A stretch of 64,000 nucleotides of DNA. Source: Psychrobacter jeotgali (GTDB lineage Bacteria > Pseudomonadota > Gammaproteobacteria > Pseudomonadales > Moraxellaceae). Below, piece after piece: positions 42,907 through 52,495 of the stretch. The position numbers and the translations under genes were made by a program. How positions within the stretch are numbered: position 1 is the stretch's first letter; every line of letters starts with the position of its first letter. Below the pieces are notes generated by a model, which saw only the letters and a list, made by a program, of their open reading frames with translations, did no database searches and was not told where the DNA came from. The stretch lies in NCBI RefSeq assembly GCF_904846315.1, contig NZ_CAJHAF010000001.1, positions 2,108,001-2,172,000 of the forward strand. Direction: 5' to 3'.

Positions 42907-43773
42907 ATGATTATGATTATTAGTAAAAATGAGCAAGCTTATCTTGATTTGCTCACTCACGTTTTAGCTAATGGCACTGAAAAAGGCGATCGTACCGGTA
43001 CTGGTACACTAAGCCATTTCGGCGCTCAGTTGCGTTTTAACTTAGCGGATGGTTTTCCTTTATTAACCACCAAGAAAGTGCATTTTAAATCTATAGTTTA
43101 CGAGCTATTATGGTTTTTAAGTGGTAGCACGCAAGTAGATTATTTACAACAAAACGGCGTGCGCATTTGGAACGAATGGGCAACGGGTGAGCAAACCGCA
43201 CGCTTTAATCGTCCGGCTGGAGATTTAGGGCCGATTTATGGTCATCAGTGGCGTAATTATGGGGCAAGTAAAGACGACAGTGGCAACTATCTGACTGATG
43301 GTGTCGATCAAATCAGCCAAGTGGTTGAGCAAATCAAAACCAATCCAAATTCAAGGCGTCTAATCATCTCTGGTTGGAACCCTAAGGAAGCCGATCAAGT
43401 AGCCCTGCCCCCTTGTCACACCTTATTTCAGTTCTTTGTGGCTGATAATAAACTGTCTTGCCAGCTTTATCAGCGCTCGGCTGATTTGTTTTTAGGCGTG
43501 CCATTTAATATCGCCAGCTACGCGCTTTTGACCCATATGGTGGCGAAAGTTTGCGATTTAGAAGTTGGCGAGTTTATTTGGACGGGCGGTGATTGCCACA
43601 TTTATCAAAACCACCGTGAACAAGTTAAATTGCAATTAACCCGCAAGCTTTACGACTTGCCAACCCTAAAGCTCAATCCAGCAGTAAAAGATATTTTTGC
43701 TTTTAATTATGAAGATATCAGCGTTGAAGGTTATGAATCGCATCCGGCTATTAAAGCCAAAGTCGCCGTGTAG
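42907..43773 (+). CDS. thyA: Thymidylate synthase ThyA
   Basis: ThyA methylates dUMP to dTMP with methylenetetrahydrofolate, releasing dihydrofolate. The 288-residue protein (E. coli 264) has [33 protein letters not shown], and the catalytic Cys170 in [32 protein letters not shown] and the C-terminal IKAKVAV are typical. The extra length is an insertion around residues 96-130 ([25 protein letters not shown]), common in many bacteria. The start could be Met1 or Met3. It precedes folA by 34 bases, coupling production and recycling of dihydrofolate. Confidence 0.96.
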   Translation: MIMIISKNEQAYLDLLTHVLANGTEKGDRTGTGTLSHFGAQLRFNLADGFPLLTTKKVHFKSIVYELLWFLSGSTQVDYLQQNGVRIWNEWATGEQTARFNRPAGDLGPIYGHQWRNYGASKDDSGNYLTDGVDQISQVVEQIKTNPNSRRLIISGWNPKEADQVALPPCHTLFQFFVADNKLSCQLYQRSADLFLGVPFNIASYALLTHMVAKVCDLEVGEFIWTGGDCHIYQNHREQVKLQLTRKLYDLPTLKLNPAVKDIFAFNYEDISVEGYESHPAIKAKVAV

Positions 43774-43807
43774 TCATCGACTATAAAATAAATACTAAGG
43801 ATATTTT

Positions 43808-44389
43808 ATGAGTTACGCCCATACCGAAGTGGCTCAAATCGCCGCCATCAGTAGCAATCGCTGTATTGGTAAGGACAACGAGCTACCTTGGCATATCTCA
43901 GAGGACTTGCAGCACTTTAAAAAAATGACCACCAAAAAAAATGACCATACCAGTGATAAAGGTATTCAAGGTATCGTCATCATGGGTCGTAAAACTTTCG
44001 AATCGATGGGTAGTAAGCCGCTACCTAAGCGGGTCAGTTTTATTATCTCTACTCAACTAGACTATGCTAAGCAAAAAGGTCTTGAGAATAAAGACAATGC
44101 CTATGTGGTGCATAATTTAGATGATGCGCTAACCCAAGCGGCAAGTTTGGCTCATGGCGCCCATTTAGATACTATTTGGGTTATTGGCGGTGAGCGGGTC
44201 TTTAAAGAGGCGCTGATGTATACCGATCGAGTCGAGCTGACCCATGTCGATATAGAGATTGAAGATGGTGATGCGTTTTATCCTGAGCTACCAAGCGAGT
44301 TTGCAGTAGCTGCCGAGTCTGAACAAAAGCATGACGCAAAAAGTAACTTGGACTTTAAATTTGTGACTTATAAAAACAAAAGCCGCTAA
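43808..44389 (+). CDS. folA: Dihydrofolate reductase FolA
   Basis: FolA reduces dihydrofolate with NADPH, regenerating the cofactor consumed by ThyA encoded just upstream. The 193-residue protein has VAQIAAISSNRCIGKDNELPWHISEDLQHFKKMT, in which Asp33 is the counterpart of catalytic Asp27 of E. coli, then IVIMGRKTFESMG, LPKRVSFIIST and VIGGERVFKEAL. It is longer than E. coli DHFR (159) because of lysine-rich loops (TKKNDHTSDKGIQG) and a longer C-terminal half. AAGGATATTTT lies before the ATG. The end overlaps a hairpin. Confidence 0.95.
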   Translation: MSYAHTEVAQIAAISSNRCIGKDNELPWHISEDLQHFKKMTTKKNDHTSDKGIQGIVIMGRKTFESMGSKPLPKRVSFIISTQLDYAKQKGLENKDNAYVVHNLDDALTQAASLAHGAHLDTIWVIGGERVFKEALMYTDRVELTHVDIEIEDGDAFYPELPSEFAVAAESEQKHDAKSNLDFKFVTYKNKSR

Positions 44390-44413
44390 ACTTCAAGCAA
44401 GTCGTAGCGGCTT
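44380..44413 (+). terminator. Hairpin overlapping the folA stop, weak terminator
   Basis: AAGCCGCT and AGCGGCTT form an 8-bp stem; the left arm includes the last folA codons. The following T content is low, so termination is uncertain. Confidence 0.45.
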
Positions 44414-44458
44414 ATTGATAGTTAATACTAAATTAAATGGATACACTAAATTATAACG

Positions 44459-44532
44459 CGAGACTGGTATAAACTTTACTTGCGTGCTGTGCCTACGCAG
44501 ACAGAGGCTGCGCAAAATTTATACCAGTCTCG
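44459..44532 (+). repeat. CTGGTATAAA hairpin repeat, copy A
   Basis: CGAGACTGGTATAAA and TTTATACCAGTCTCG form a perfect 15-bp terminal inverted repeat around a 44-base GC-richer centre (CTTGCGTGCTG, GAGGCTGCGC). It lies between the convergent folA and uvrC genes. The core matches copies at 29795 and 57282. Confidence 0.82.
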
Positions 44533-44580
44533 TTGTATCTTTTTTATATCGACCTGACTATATTAGTAATCTAATTTAAA

Positions 44581-46467
44581 CTATTCATGCAGTACTTTAT
44601 AAATGGTATTCGCCAGTACCGGCCCGATACCGGTTACCCCTGCCAGCTCCTGCTGGGAAGCGCCAAGCAGTTGCTGCATACCGCCAAAGTGATTAAGCAA
44701 ATCACGGCGGCGCTTCTCGCCCAATCCGGGAATAACCTCCAGCACAGAGGAGGAACGGCGCTTATCGCGCTTTTTACGGTGGGCAGTAATGGCAAATCGG
44801 TGCGCTTCATCACGAATATGCATGAGTAGATGCAGCGCCTTGCTATCCATAGGCAGATCCAGCGGTTCATGATCTAAGAAATGCAGCACCTCAAGCCCAG
44901 CTTTACGCCCCTCGCCTTTAGCGACCCCAACCAGCAAGGTATCACCCAAAATACCCAATTTGCTCAGCACTTCTTTAGCCATACTCATCTGACCTTTACC
45001 ACCATCGACCAGTAGCAAATCAGGCAACGGCTGCTTTTTATAGCGGCGTTCTAACACTTGCTTCATCGCCGCGTAGTCATCGCCGCCTTGGATACCATGA
45101 ATGGCGTATTGACGATAATCTCGCCTGCGTGCGCCGCCTTGATCAAAGACCACGCAGCTACCAATGGTTGCCTCACCCATGGTATGGGAGATATCAAAAC
45201 ATTCTATCCGATCAATCGGGCGATCAGTAACCTCAGCAAGCGCATCTTTTAACGCGTTAAAACGAGCGTGCAATTCTAGATAATCGCCCAGCTTGGTTTT
45301 AAGCGCGTTATTGGCGTTGAGGGTCGCCAAATCTAACCATTCAGCACGATGCTCTCGCACATTAGTTTTTATTACTACTTTACTGCCAAAGTGGGTCGCT
45401 AATGCCTCACTCACCGCCGCTTGATCTGGCAATTCATGGCTTAAGATAATCTCACTCGGCAGATCATCAGTCACTTGAAAGTAAAATGACATAATAAAGG
45501 CCGATAAGTTATCGGCTAATGGCTCGCTGCTATCGACATCAGGAAAGTAGTTTTTACCGCCCAAAACTCGGCCACCACGCACGGTTAGTACATTTACGCA
45601 GCTCATGCCGGCCTGACTATTAATAGCAATCACGTCCGCCTCACCCTGCACAGTATAAACCGCTTGCCGTGCTTGCACCTCACGCAGCATGGAGAGCTGA
45701 TCGCGATAAAATACCGCCTTTTCAAAGTCTAACTCTTCAGCAGCGCTCTCCATCTTTTCAATCAATGCGTTGTGAATATCGCTTGAATCGCCTTTTAAAA
45801 AGCGAATGGTGTTGTTGACATCTTCTGCGTATTCTTCCGGCGACACCAAGCCCACACAGGGCGCACGGCAACGCTTGATTTGATACTCAAGACAGGGGCG
45901 CTTACGCTGTTTGAAGAAAGTATTGGTACATTGGCGCATCTGAAACATCTTTTGCATGAGCACTAAAGTTTCTTTGGCGGCATGTGCGGATGGGAAAGGC
46001 CCAAAGAAGCGTCCTTTTTGATGATTGCCTTTGCCGCGCCCATAAGCCAGCCTTGGATAAGGCTTATCTGCAGAGATAAAAACATACAGATAAGACTTAT
46101 CATCACGCAGGAGGACGTTATAAGGCGGACGATGCTCTTTGATTAGGTTTTGCTCAAGCAGTAACGCCTCGGTCTCACTGCGAGTAATAATGGTTTCAAT
46201 ATTATGAATACGGGCGACCAATGCCCGAGTTTTGGGATGGTCAATGATTTTAGCAAAGTAACTATTGACCCGGCTTTTGAGCGATTTGGCTTTACCTACA
46301 TACAGAATATCACCATTTTTACCCAACATTTTATATACGCCCGGTAAGTTTGGTAGGCGTTTAATAAGATGCTTTAGACGGGCTTGTCTGTCATCCCGGC
46401 TTTCTTCTTTGGTGTTTTTATCAACCATATTTTCATCAGTGACCTCTGATTTTGTAGCTTTGTCCAT
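44581..46467 (-). CDS. uvrC: Excinuclease ABC subunit C
   Basis: UvrC makes both incisions around DNA lesions in nucleotide excision repair. The 628-residue protein has the N-terminal GIY-YIG nuclease ([27 protein letters not shown]), a cysteine cluster ([15 protein letters not shown]), the UVR domain that binds UvrB ([24 protein letters not shown]), an RNase H-like nuclease ([37 protein letters not shown]) and tandem helix-hairpin-helix motifs at the end ([18 protein letters not shown]). A 30-residue charged extension precedes the GIY-YIG domain. It stands alone on the minus strand. Confidence 0.96.
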   Translation of the reverse strand: MDKATKSEVTDENMVDKNTKEESRDDRQARLKHLIKRLPNLPGVYKMLGKNGDILYVGKAKSLKSRVNSYFAKIIDHPKTRALVARIHNIETIITRSETEALLLEQNLIKEHRPPYNVLLRDDKSYLYVFISADKPYPRLAYGRGKGNHQKGRFFGPFPSAHAAKETLVLMQKMFQMRQCTNTFFKQRKRPCLEYQIKRCRAPCVGLVSPEEYAEDVNNTIRFLKGDSSDIHNALIEKMESAAEELDFEKAVFYRDQLSMLREVQARQAVYTVQGEADVIAINSQAGMSCVNVLTVRGGRVLGGKNYFPDVDSSEPLADNLSAFIMSFYFQVTDDLPSEIILSHELPDQAAVSEALATHFGSKVVIKTNVREHRAEWLDLATLNANNALKTKLGDYLELHARFNALKDALAEVTDRPIDRIECFDISHTMGEATIGSCVVFDQGGARRRDYRQYAIHGIQGGDDYAAMKQVLERRYKKQPLPDLLLVDGGKGQMSMAKEVLSKLGILGDTLLVGVAKGEGRKAGLEVLHFLDHEPLDLPMDSKALHLLMHIRDEAHRFAITAHRKKRDKRRSSSVLEVIPGLGEKRRRDLLNHFGGMQQLLGASQQELAGVTGIGPVLANTIYKVLHE

Positions 46468-46612
46468 AGCACCTTATTCTCTTTTTAAAACACTAGTTCT
46501 CTTTTAAAACGCTGGAGTATGACTATTTATGGGGCAATTTCAAGCAAATTGCAAGCTAGGTTCTTAGCGGCCTTAAAGTCTTTTTATTTCAAAAAATATA
46601 TAATTAGACTGA

Positions 46613-46640
46613 TAAAAAAAAGCCAGCGCAAGGCTGACTT
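46613..46640 (-). terminator. Terminator of the DUF3360-like gene
   Basis: On the minus strand AGTCAGC/GCTGGCT pairs with one wobble and is followed by eight T residues, about 30 bases past the stop. Confidence 0.8.
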
Positions 46641-46667
46641 ATATAGAAAGGGCGGATAAAAAGTTTA

Positions 46668-48194
46668 CTAGCGGAAAGTCGGTAATAGCGCAGGAATACC
46701 TGGCAGCATACCGACCATAGCCATCACTCCGGTCAATATCACAAAGGTGACCACAGGGATAATCCAGCGGCTCATTTTAGTCAAATTGGCACTACGCTCC
46801 TTTGAACCAATAAGTCCTAGGTTATCTAACACCAAGGTAATTGACCAGCCGAAGGCCGGATTAACTAACGCTGAGGCAAACACCACAATCGCTGCAGACT
46901 GAGTAGTTTTACCTTCACGAGTCATCTCCATGCCCGCTTCTAGTAGCGGTATGAATACGCCAACAATCAGCGCCACACACATGACTGGCTCCCAAATAGC
47001 CAGATCCATTGGATAGCCCCAAATACCGGCAACTATACAAAATAGCGCAGTCAATAACGCACCCGCTGGAATAGGACGCTTAGCAATCGCTGCAGGAACG
47101 ATATAAGTTCCCCAAGACGACGCAAAGTTAGTACCGCCCAATACCGAGCCGGCTACTTGACGAAATGAAGCACTGATCATAGTGTCATCAATGTCCATCT
47201 GTACCCGTTCGGTGCGTTTAGGATAGCTTATTTTCTGGAAAACCTGATGCCCTAGGAAATCAGGTGACCACATCGCTACTGCCAACACCGCAAATGGTAG
47301 AACCACAATGAAGCTCTCAATCGTAGGTAAACCTAGCATCCACCCGGTGTTTTCGCCCCACCAGTACATAGGACTCATATTTGGCAAACCAGGCCCAGTG
47401 TGAAATTCAAACGGAGCACCCAGCAAAAAGGCCGTCGTACCACCCAAAAAACAACTTAGCGGTACTGCAAGCCAACGCTTATTAAAGTTCTCTAATAAAG
47501 CGTACAATACAATAGTGCCCAGGATGACTATAAAGGCGATATGCGACATGCCAATACCTTCTGCCCACGCAAATAAATTTTTAACCTGCGATGTCGTACC
47601 AATAAAGCCTAGATACAACAGCAGACCACCGCACACGCCTTTACTGGTCAGGTTTGCCAGCAAACTGCCCCCTTTACTAATCGCTAGTAGTAGACCAAAA
47701 GCACCAATTAGCAGACCAAAAGCCATCGGGTGACCACCAGCAGCGACCACAATAGGAATCAGTGGGATTAGCGGGCCATGAGTACCGGCTAGGTTGGCGG
47801 TCGGTAGCAAAAATCCTGAGAACAAGATAATAAAAAATGAAACAATTAACAGCTCATAACGAACGTTTTCTAAGATAAAGTCTTCGCCAAGCCCTAGCGG
47901 CCCTGCGAAAGTTGCCGCGATAGCGCCAACCATAACGACCTTACCAATCGTCGCCGCCATCGCCGGAATAGTATCTTCATATTCAAAGCGATAATCACGG
48001 AACGGCAGGTTGGGCCGCCAGCGTTTGGGCTGCATGATTTGCAATTCACGATTGAGGTAGGCATCACGATTTTTAAAGCTGGAACTTGGCTTATGCAGTT
48101 CTGCGTAAGTTTTTGACAATTCATTGTCGTAATCGGATGGATTTGTTTGCTGAGGATTAGGTTCTGAAGTGCGAACCCGAGCATTACTCATCAC
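46668..48194 (-). CDS. DUF3360-type polytopic membrane protein, putative transporter
   Basis: The 508-residue protein has an 80-residue soluble N-terminus (ending RDYRFEYEDTIPAMAATIGK) and then about ten to twelve membrane helices. The sequence fits my recollection of the DUF3360 family found in marine gammaproteobacteria; the overall pattern, with short Gly/Pro motifs such as LAGTHGPLIPLIPIVVAAGGHP and LLEAGMEMTREGKTTQ, recalls SulP/xanthine-permease type carriers. The substrate is unknown and the carrier role is inference. It has its own terminator and no functional neighbours. The family name is from memory and unconfirmed. Confidence 0.7.
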   Translation of the reverse strand: MMSNARVRTSEPNPQQTNPSDYDNELSKTYAELHKPSSSFKNRDAYLNRELQIMQPKRWRPNLPFRDYRFEYEDTIPAMAATIGKVVMVGAIAATFAGPLGLGEDFILENVRYELLIVSFFIILFSGFLLPTANLAGTHGPLIPLIPIVVAAGGHPMAFGLLIGAFGLLLAISKGGSLLANLTSKGVCGGLLLYLGFIGTTSQVKNLFAWAEGIGMSHIAFIVILGTIVLYALLENFNKRWLAVPLSCFLGGTTAFLLGAPFEFHTGPGLPNMSPMYWWGENTGWMLGLPTIESFIVVLPFAVLAVAMWSPDFLGHQVFQKISYPKRTERVQMDIDDTMISASFRQVAGSVLGGTNFASSWGTYIVPAAIAKRPIPAGALLTALFCIVAGIWGYPMDLAIWEPVMCVALIVGVFIPLLEAGMEMTREGKTTQSAAIVVFASALVNPAFGWSITLVLDNLGLIGSKERSANLTKMSRWIIPVVTFVILTGVMAMVGMLPGIPALLPTFR

Positions 48195-48414
48195 ATCTCC
48201 TTATGTTGACTGAGGTTTAAGTTTTTACGGATAGTTTAACGATTTATTAGATAGTTTATTTGATAAGTAGTACCTTGGATATTATTTGTATAAAAAATAA
48301 GCTATCTGCTATAAATTGGCAGCTATTGTATGTCATCAAAGCTTTGATTGCGAGTTTTTGCACAAAAATATAGAGGAATTATTGGGAAAAGTGGGTATTC
48401 TGGCAGGATAATTG

Positions 48415-48765
48415 TTAACGCCTAACCCTGATTTTAAGACCCGCTGGACGCTTTTTAACCCAGTTTATAAACTTTTGTACTTCACTATGAGCTTGCAGAC
48501 GCTCAATAGTGTGATAGTAGCTGGCGAGCTCATGATTATCAAAAATGCTATGGATTTGGCTGTGACAAGGGCGACAAAGCATCGCGATATCGGTCTGCAT
48601 TTCCCGTCGACTAAAATGACGCTGGGTACGCTTTTTATTATGGCGTGCGCGTGGAATCAGATGATGACGAGTTAATTTCACCTCATCACGCTGACACAGC
48701 TCACAGACGCCTTGTTTATCGTCTATATCTGCAGCATGACTAAAATTATCTTCAACAATATCCAT
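48415..48765 (-). CDS. Small HNH-motif protein
   Basis: The 116-residue protein carries an HNH-type metal site: Cys21/Cys24 (CELC), the HH pair in LTRHHLIPRARH (His34-His35), and Cys64/Cys67/His68 with His72 in LCRPCHSQIH. HNH proteins of this size are often nucleases or structural DNA-binding proteins. The C-terminal part (VQKFINWVKKRP, LKIRVRR) is basic. There is no restriction, phage or toxin-immunity partner next to it, so this may be a housekeeping HNH protein of unknown role. It lies between two unrelated genes. Confidence 0.78.
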   Translation of the reverse strand: MDIVEDNFSHAADIDDKQGVCELCQRDEVKLTRHHLIPRARHNKKRTQRHFSRREMQTDIAMLCRPCHSQIHSIFDNHELASYYHTIERLQAHSEVQKFINWVKKRPAGLKIRVRR

Positions 48766-48967
48766 AGTAGCCCCCGTTTGTCTTATGGTTATAATATAAA
48801 TTAGGGCAATTTAAAGATAAGCAAGATATTTATTGCTAGTGTAAGCTTTGTGGTTAGTGACCATTCCAATTTTTAATGATGAGAATTTTTACTAAAAAAG
48901 TATTTAGAAAAGGTACAATTACTGATATTAGTCAACTGAAGATTGTTAAAATACTAAAGGATCCAGT

Positions 48968-49522
48968 ATGAGTTTATTACCCAAAAAACTAGAAATACTA
49001 AAACGTAATACCAAAAAAAATATCATGCCTTTACTTACGCCGCATCTTCTCAAGCTGCGTATCAATACTTATGCACCTTATGTTGGTGCCGGTATCAAAA
49101 TTGAGCACATTAACTTGGATCAAGGGCTATGCGTGGTGAGCATGGGTCTAAGCCCGCTGAATAAAAATATCGTAGGCACCCAGTTTGGGGGGAGCTTATA
49201 TTCGATGGTCGATCCGTTTTATATGCTGATGTTAATGCATCAGTTGGGTAGCGATTATGTGGTATGGGATAAAAGCTCACATATTGATTTTGTGGCGCCC
49301 GGTAAAAGTAAAGTAACGACAAGGATAAAAATCCCTAGTAGCGAAATTCTGACCATTCAAGAGTTAGCAAGAGAAGGTGAAGCGGTTTTCCGTGAATACC
49401 GCACCGACATTGTTGATAGCCAGCAGAAAGTCGTTGCTACGGTCACCAAAACCCTTTATATCCGTCTAAGAAAGTATAGCAAGTCTAAAGACCAAAGCAT
49501 CCGCATCGATACGGTTGATTAA
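48968..49522 (+). CDS. DUF4442/hotdog-fold putative thioesterase
   Basis: The 184-residue protein looks like a DUF4442-type hotdog protein, related to acyl-CoA thioesterases. Supporting blocks are LKLRINTYAPYVGAGIKIEHINLDQG, NIVGTQFGGSLYSMVDPFYMLML with the central hotdog helix, VVWDKSSHIDFVAPGKSKV and a final VATVTKTLYIRL strand. An 18-residue basic N-terminus precedes the domain; Met20 (MPLLTP) is an alternative start, though AAAGGATCC precedes the first ATG. Substrate unknown. A bidirectional terminator separates it from rplS. Confidence 0.8.
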   Translation: MSLLPKKLEILKRNTKKNIMPLLTPHLLKLRINTYAPYVGAGIKIEHINLDQGLCVVSMGLSPLNKNIVGTQFGGSLYSMVDPFYMLMLMHQLGSDYVVWDKSSHIDFVAPGKSKVTTRIKIPSSEILTIQELAREGEAVFREYRTDIVDSQQKVVATVTKTLYIRLRKYSKSKDQSIRIDTVD

Positions 49523-49561
49523 CGCACTGACTTAAAATAATTAATCGTATATCCCACATAC

Positions 49562-49600
49562 AAAAACCCCAATCTGGTAGCAACACAGATTGGGGTTTTG
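49562..49600. terminator. Bidirectional terminator between thioesterase gene and rplS
   Basis: AAAAACCCCAATCTG and CAGATTGGGGTTTT form a 14-bp stem, with A and T runs on the two sides. Confidence 0.85.
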
Positions 49601-49703
49601 TCTTTTTTGGTACGCCCGCTTATTAATAAATAAACCTATAAATAAGGGCTTGTTGCTTGTTTTAAAGCGCGTAACTTAGTTAGAGTTTAGCGCTTTAAAA
49701 ACA

Positions 49704-50123
49704 TTAGATACCAGGTGCAGTTTCAACCGCATCAGGTACGCCTGCGTCAGTCTTTTTCTGAGCAGGACGGCCGCCAAGCTTCTCGCGGATACGTGCAGAC
49801 TTACCAGAACGCTCACGTAAGTAGTATAGTTTCGCACGACGAACGGCGCCACGGCGTTTCACTTCAATGCTATCAATAATAGGTGAATGCAATTGGAAAG
49901 CACGCTCAACACCAATACCGCTTGAAATTTTACGAACGGTAAAGGCTGAGTTTAGACCACGGTTACGCTTAGCGATAACCACACCTTCAAAGGCCTGTAA
50001 ACGCTCACGCTCACCTTCACGTACTTTTACTTGTACGACAACGGTATCGCCAGGGCTAAAACTTGGACGCTCAATCAACTGAGAATTTTCAATACTTTGA
50101 ACCAATGGATGCTTGTTGCTCAT
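49704..50123 (-). CDS. rplS: 50S ribosomal protein L19
   Basis: L19 sits at the 30S-50S interface. The 139-residue protein has [35 protein letters not shown], the [19 protein letters not shown] stretch, [29 protein letters not shown] and a C-terminal extension of about 25 residues ([23 protein letters not shown]) absent from E. coli L19 (115). It is last in rpsP-rimM-trmD-rplS. Confidence 0.96.
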   Translation of the reverse strand: MSNKHPLVQSIENSQLIERPSFSPGDTVVVQVKVREGERERLQAFEGVVIAKRNRGLNSAFTVRKISSGIGVERAFQLHSPIIDSIEVKRRGAVRRAKLYYLRERSGKSARIREKLGGRPAQKKTDAGVPDAVETAPGI

Positions 50124-50307
50124 GAGAGTTATCTCCTCACATTAGATAATAGAGGCTTCACGCATATCACCTGTTTGTAATAATTAATCGTATTTTTCGC
50201 TAATAAACATTAATAGCTATTAACAAGATACAACATAAAAGGGTTAATAAACGGCCATACATTGATGACTGGTTTTATACTGCTCAAACTTATACTGCTT
50301 AATTGTT

Positions 50308-51069
50308 CTAGCGATCTGATTTTGCTAGTGCTTTTAGCCATTTAGCTTGCTGCGCCGTTGGCGTAAATGCTTGCCACAAGTCGGGACGTCGCTCTTTAGT
50401 ACGAGTCACTTGTTGCTCAAAACGCCACTTAGCGATATTGGCATGATGACCTGACAATAATACTTCAGGTACGCTCATACCAGCAAACTCATGAGGTTTA
50501 GTATAGTGTGGGCAGTCCAATAATCCATCAACAAACGAATCTTGCTGCGCTGATTGATCATCACCCATAACATCAGGCAAACGACGTATCACACTATCCA
50601 TCAGTACCATCGCTGGTAACTCGCCACCAGTGAGGACATAATCCCCCAGTGATACCTCCATATCGACATATTCTGCTAATAAGCGCTCATCAATACCCTC
50701 ATAACGACCGCATAATAAAATCATGCCATCGTACTGGGTCATATCGACCACACTACTCTCAGTTAACCTCTGACCTTGTGGTGACATATAAATCACCGGG
50801 CAGTGCGCCTTGTCAATACGGCAACCTCGTTGACTGGCTCGTGATTTGGCATCTTCGATAGCTTGTGCTAAAGGTTCAGCCATCATCACCATACCAGGAC
50901 CACCACCATAAGGACGTTCATCAATACGGCGATAGTTGTCAGTGGTATAATCACGTGGATTAATGCATTCTATCGTGACTTGCTCCTGAGTAACTGCTCG
51001 ACCCGTAATACCAAAATCGCGAATCGATGCAAACATCTCAGGAAAAATACTAATCACGGCAAAATACAT
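50308..51069 (-). CDS. trmD: tRNA (guanine37-N1)-methyltransferase TrmD
   Basis: TrmD methylates G37 next to the anticodon with S-adenosylmethionine and prevents +1 frameshifting. The 253-residue protein is a SPOUT enzyme: [35 protein letters not shown], and the trefoil-knot motifs [13 protein letters not shown] and [30 protein letters not shown] and [14 protein letters not shown] carry the rest of the active site. It sits between rimM and rplS, 78 bases after rimM. Confidence 0.97.
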   Translation of the reverse strand: MYFAVISIFPEMFASIRDFGITGRAVTQEQVTIECINPRDYTTDNYRRIDERPYGGGPGMVMMAEPLAQAIEDAKSRASQRGCRIDKAHCPVIYMSPQGQRLTESSVVDMTQYDGMILLCGRYEGIDERLLAEYVDMEVSLGDYVLTGGELPAMVLMDSVIRRLPDVMGDDQSAQQDSFVDGLLDCPHYTKPHEFAGMSVPEVLLSGHHANIAKWRFEQQVTRTKERRPDLWQAFTPTAQQAKWLKALAKSDR

Positions 51070-51147
51070 CTGACCTCTACTTAAGCAATAACGATTTCAT
51101 AAATAACATCTAATTAATGAGATTAACTCAATAGCTTTGATTTTGAG

Positions 51148-51678
51148 TTAATAATCGCTAGGCCATGCCACATTAACAGTTTTACCAGTCATATCGACTT
51201 GTAGTACTGTTTGTTTATGCCAAGGTATTAAGCGTTCTTCATCATCCAAACTGTCTGAGTTTGCCGTCACTCGCATTACATCGTGAGCGCCAGTCTCCAA
51301 CATTTCGGTAATATTACCAAGATACTCGTTTTGCTCATTAATGACTTGCATGCCGACTAAATCTGACCAGTAATACTCGTCTTCATCGGTCTCTGGCAAG
51401 GCATCTTGCTCAACCCAAACGGTAACACCATTCATAGTTTCGGCAATATTACGATCAGGTACTTGCTCAAACTGAGCTACAATCCCTGAGCCTTGTTTAC
51501 GCCAAGCTTTTACCGTTAAGGGCTGCATGCCAGTGGCAGTTTTCATCCACCAAGGCTGCATATCAAATATGGCAGCGCGGTCATCAGTCTCACTAAATAC
51601 CCAAAGCCAGCCTTTGATGCCATAAGGCTTTTTGAGCTGGCCGATTTTCATAAGGGTACTAACGTCTGGTGCTGACAT
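51148..51678 (-). CDS. rimM: Ribosome maturation factor RimM
   Basis: RimM binds S19 and helps 30S maturation. The start is set at the ATG giving MSAPDVSTLMKIGQL; an upstream TTG in frame is less likely, and Met10 of this form is another option. The 176-residue protein has the N-terminal barrel (IGQLKKPYGIKGWLWVFSETDD), a central VWVEQDALPETDEDEYYWSDLVGMQV, and the PRC-like C-terminal barrel with LGNITEMLETGAHDVM and ERLIPW. Genes around it are the usual rpsP and trmD. Confidence 0.94.
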   Translation of the reverse strand: MSAPDVSTLMKIGQLKKPYGIKGWLWVFSETDDRAAIFDMQPWWMKTATGMQPLTVKAWRKQGSGIVAQFEQVPDRNIAETMNGVTVWVEQDALPETDEDEYYWSDLVGMQVINEQNEYLGNITEMLETGAHDVMRVTANSDSLDDEERLIPWHKQTVLQVDMTGKTVNVAWPSDY

Positions 51679-51840
51679 AACAGTTAACCTAACAGTAGCT
51701 AGCAAAGCTGTCGTTAATAAACAGAAGCTAATAATAGAGTAGTAAACAATTAATGGCGTACACTGGTCAGGCCAGTTACGCTATGTTCTAAAGCGAATCA
51801 AACAGCGCAGCGAAGCGCTATTGATAATCTATAACTAAAC

Positions 51841-52110
51841 TTAAGCAGTAGCCTCAGTTTCAGCTGCAGACTTGCTGTAAGACTTTGCTAATGAAGCAAC
51901 GCGGTCTGAAGGCTGTGCGCCTTTTGCGACCCACGCATTGTATGCTTCCATATTCAGACGTACGGCTTCTTCTGAATCTTTAGCAAGCGGGTTAAAAAAG
52001 CCAATGTTTTCGATGTAGCGGCCATCGCGCGCGCGGCGCTGATCAGCAACAACTACTTGATAAAATGGGCGTTTCTTGGCACCGCCCCGTGCTAAACGAA
52101 TAACAACCAT
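51841..52110 (-). CDS. rpsP: 30S ribosomal protein S16
   Basis: S16 is an early-binding protein of the 30S body. The 89-residue protein starts [23 protein letters not shown], continues [19 protein letters not shown], and has the [19 protein letters not shown] segment. A short acidic tail ends it. It is the first gene of the rpsP-rimM-trmD-rplS unit, with AAAGAGAGAATTCAC before the ATG on the minus strand. Confidence 0.97.
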   Translation of the reverse strand: MVVIRLARGGAKKRPFYQVVVADQRRARDGRYIENIGFFNPLAKDSEEAVRLNMEAYNAWVAKGAQPSDRVASLAKSYSKSAAETEATA

Positions 52111-52495
52111 GTGAATTCTCTCTTTCGCAGGTATACCAAAAAGGGCATAATTATATCACAGTCTTATTTCATTGAAAACATAAACCGTGTTTATTTAATT
52201 ATTCTATTACAATAACTTAAATACAGTTTGAGATAAAATATAGCAACTAATTATAGAGATTATTACGTATGCTATAGTTAATTCATTCTAAGAGTCATAC
52301 CCTACTACTGGAATGAATTTTTTTGTAGCTTCTATCACTCTAACTTACAGCACAGTACCGTACGCCTGAAAAACTTCGGCCGGTATCACGCTGATATACA
52401 TGCCTCCATTTTATTTCTTACCGACTATATGCGGTGGCAAATTGATACCAAGCCCACGAACTACCTAATATTGTTTTTATCAACCTTGGATTTTT
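52111..52495. other. Intergenic region between divergent rpsP and EnvZ-like genes
   Basis: The rpsP promoter should lie at the left. Near 52305-52330, CTGGAATGAATTTTT resembles one arm of the CTGGTATAAA hairpin repeat, but the matching arm is not found. Nothing else is supported. Confidence 0.5.

Noticed and set aside
48412..48675. 87-residue open frame opposite the HNH gene
   Set aside because: It is antisense to a gene with conserved metal-binding residues and has no ribosome site or recognised pattern.
52305..52330. Fourth copy of the CTGGTATAAA hairpin repeat
   Set aside because: Only one arm (CTGGAATGAATTTTT) is recognisable and no matching arm follows, so it may be chance or a decayed remnant.
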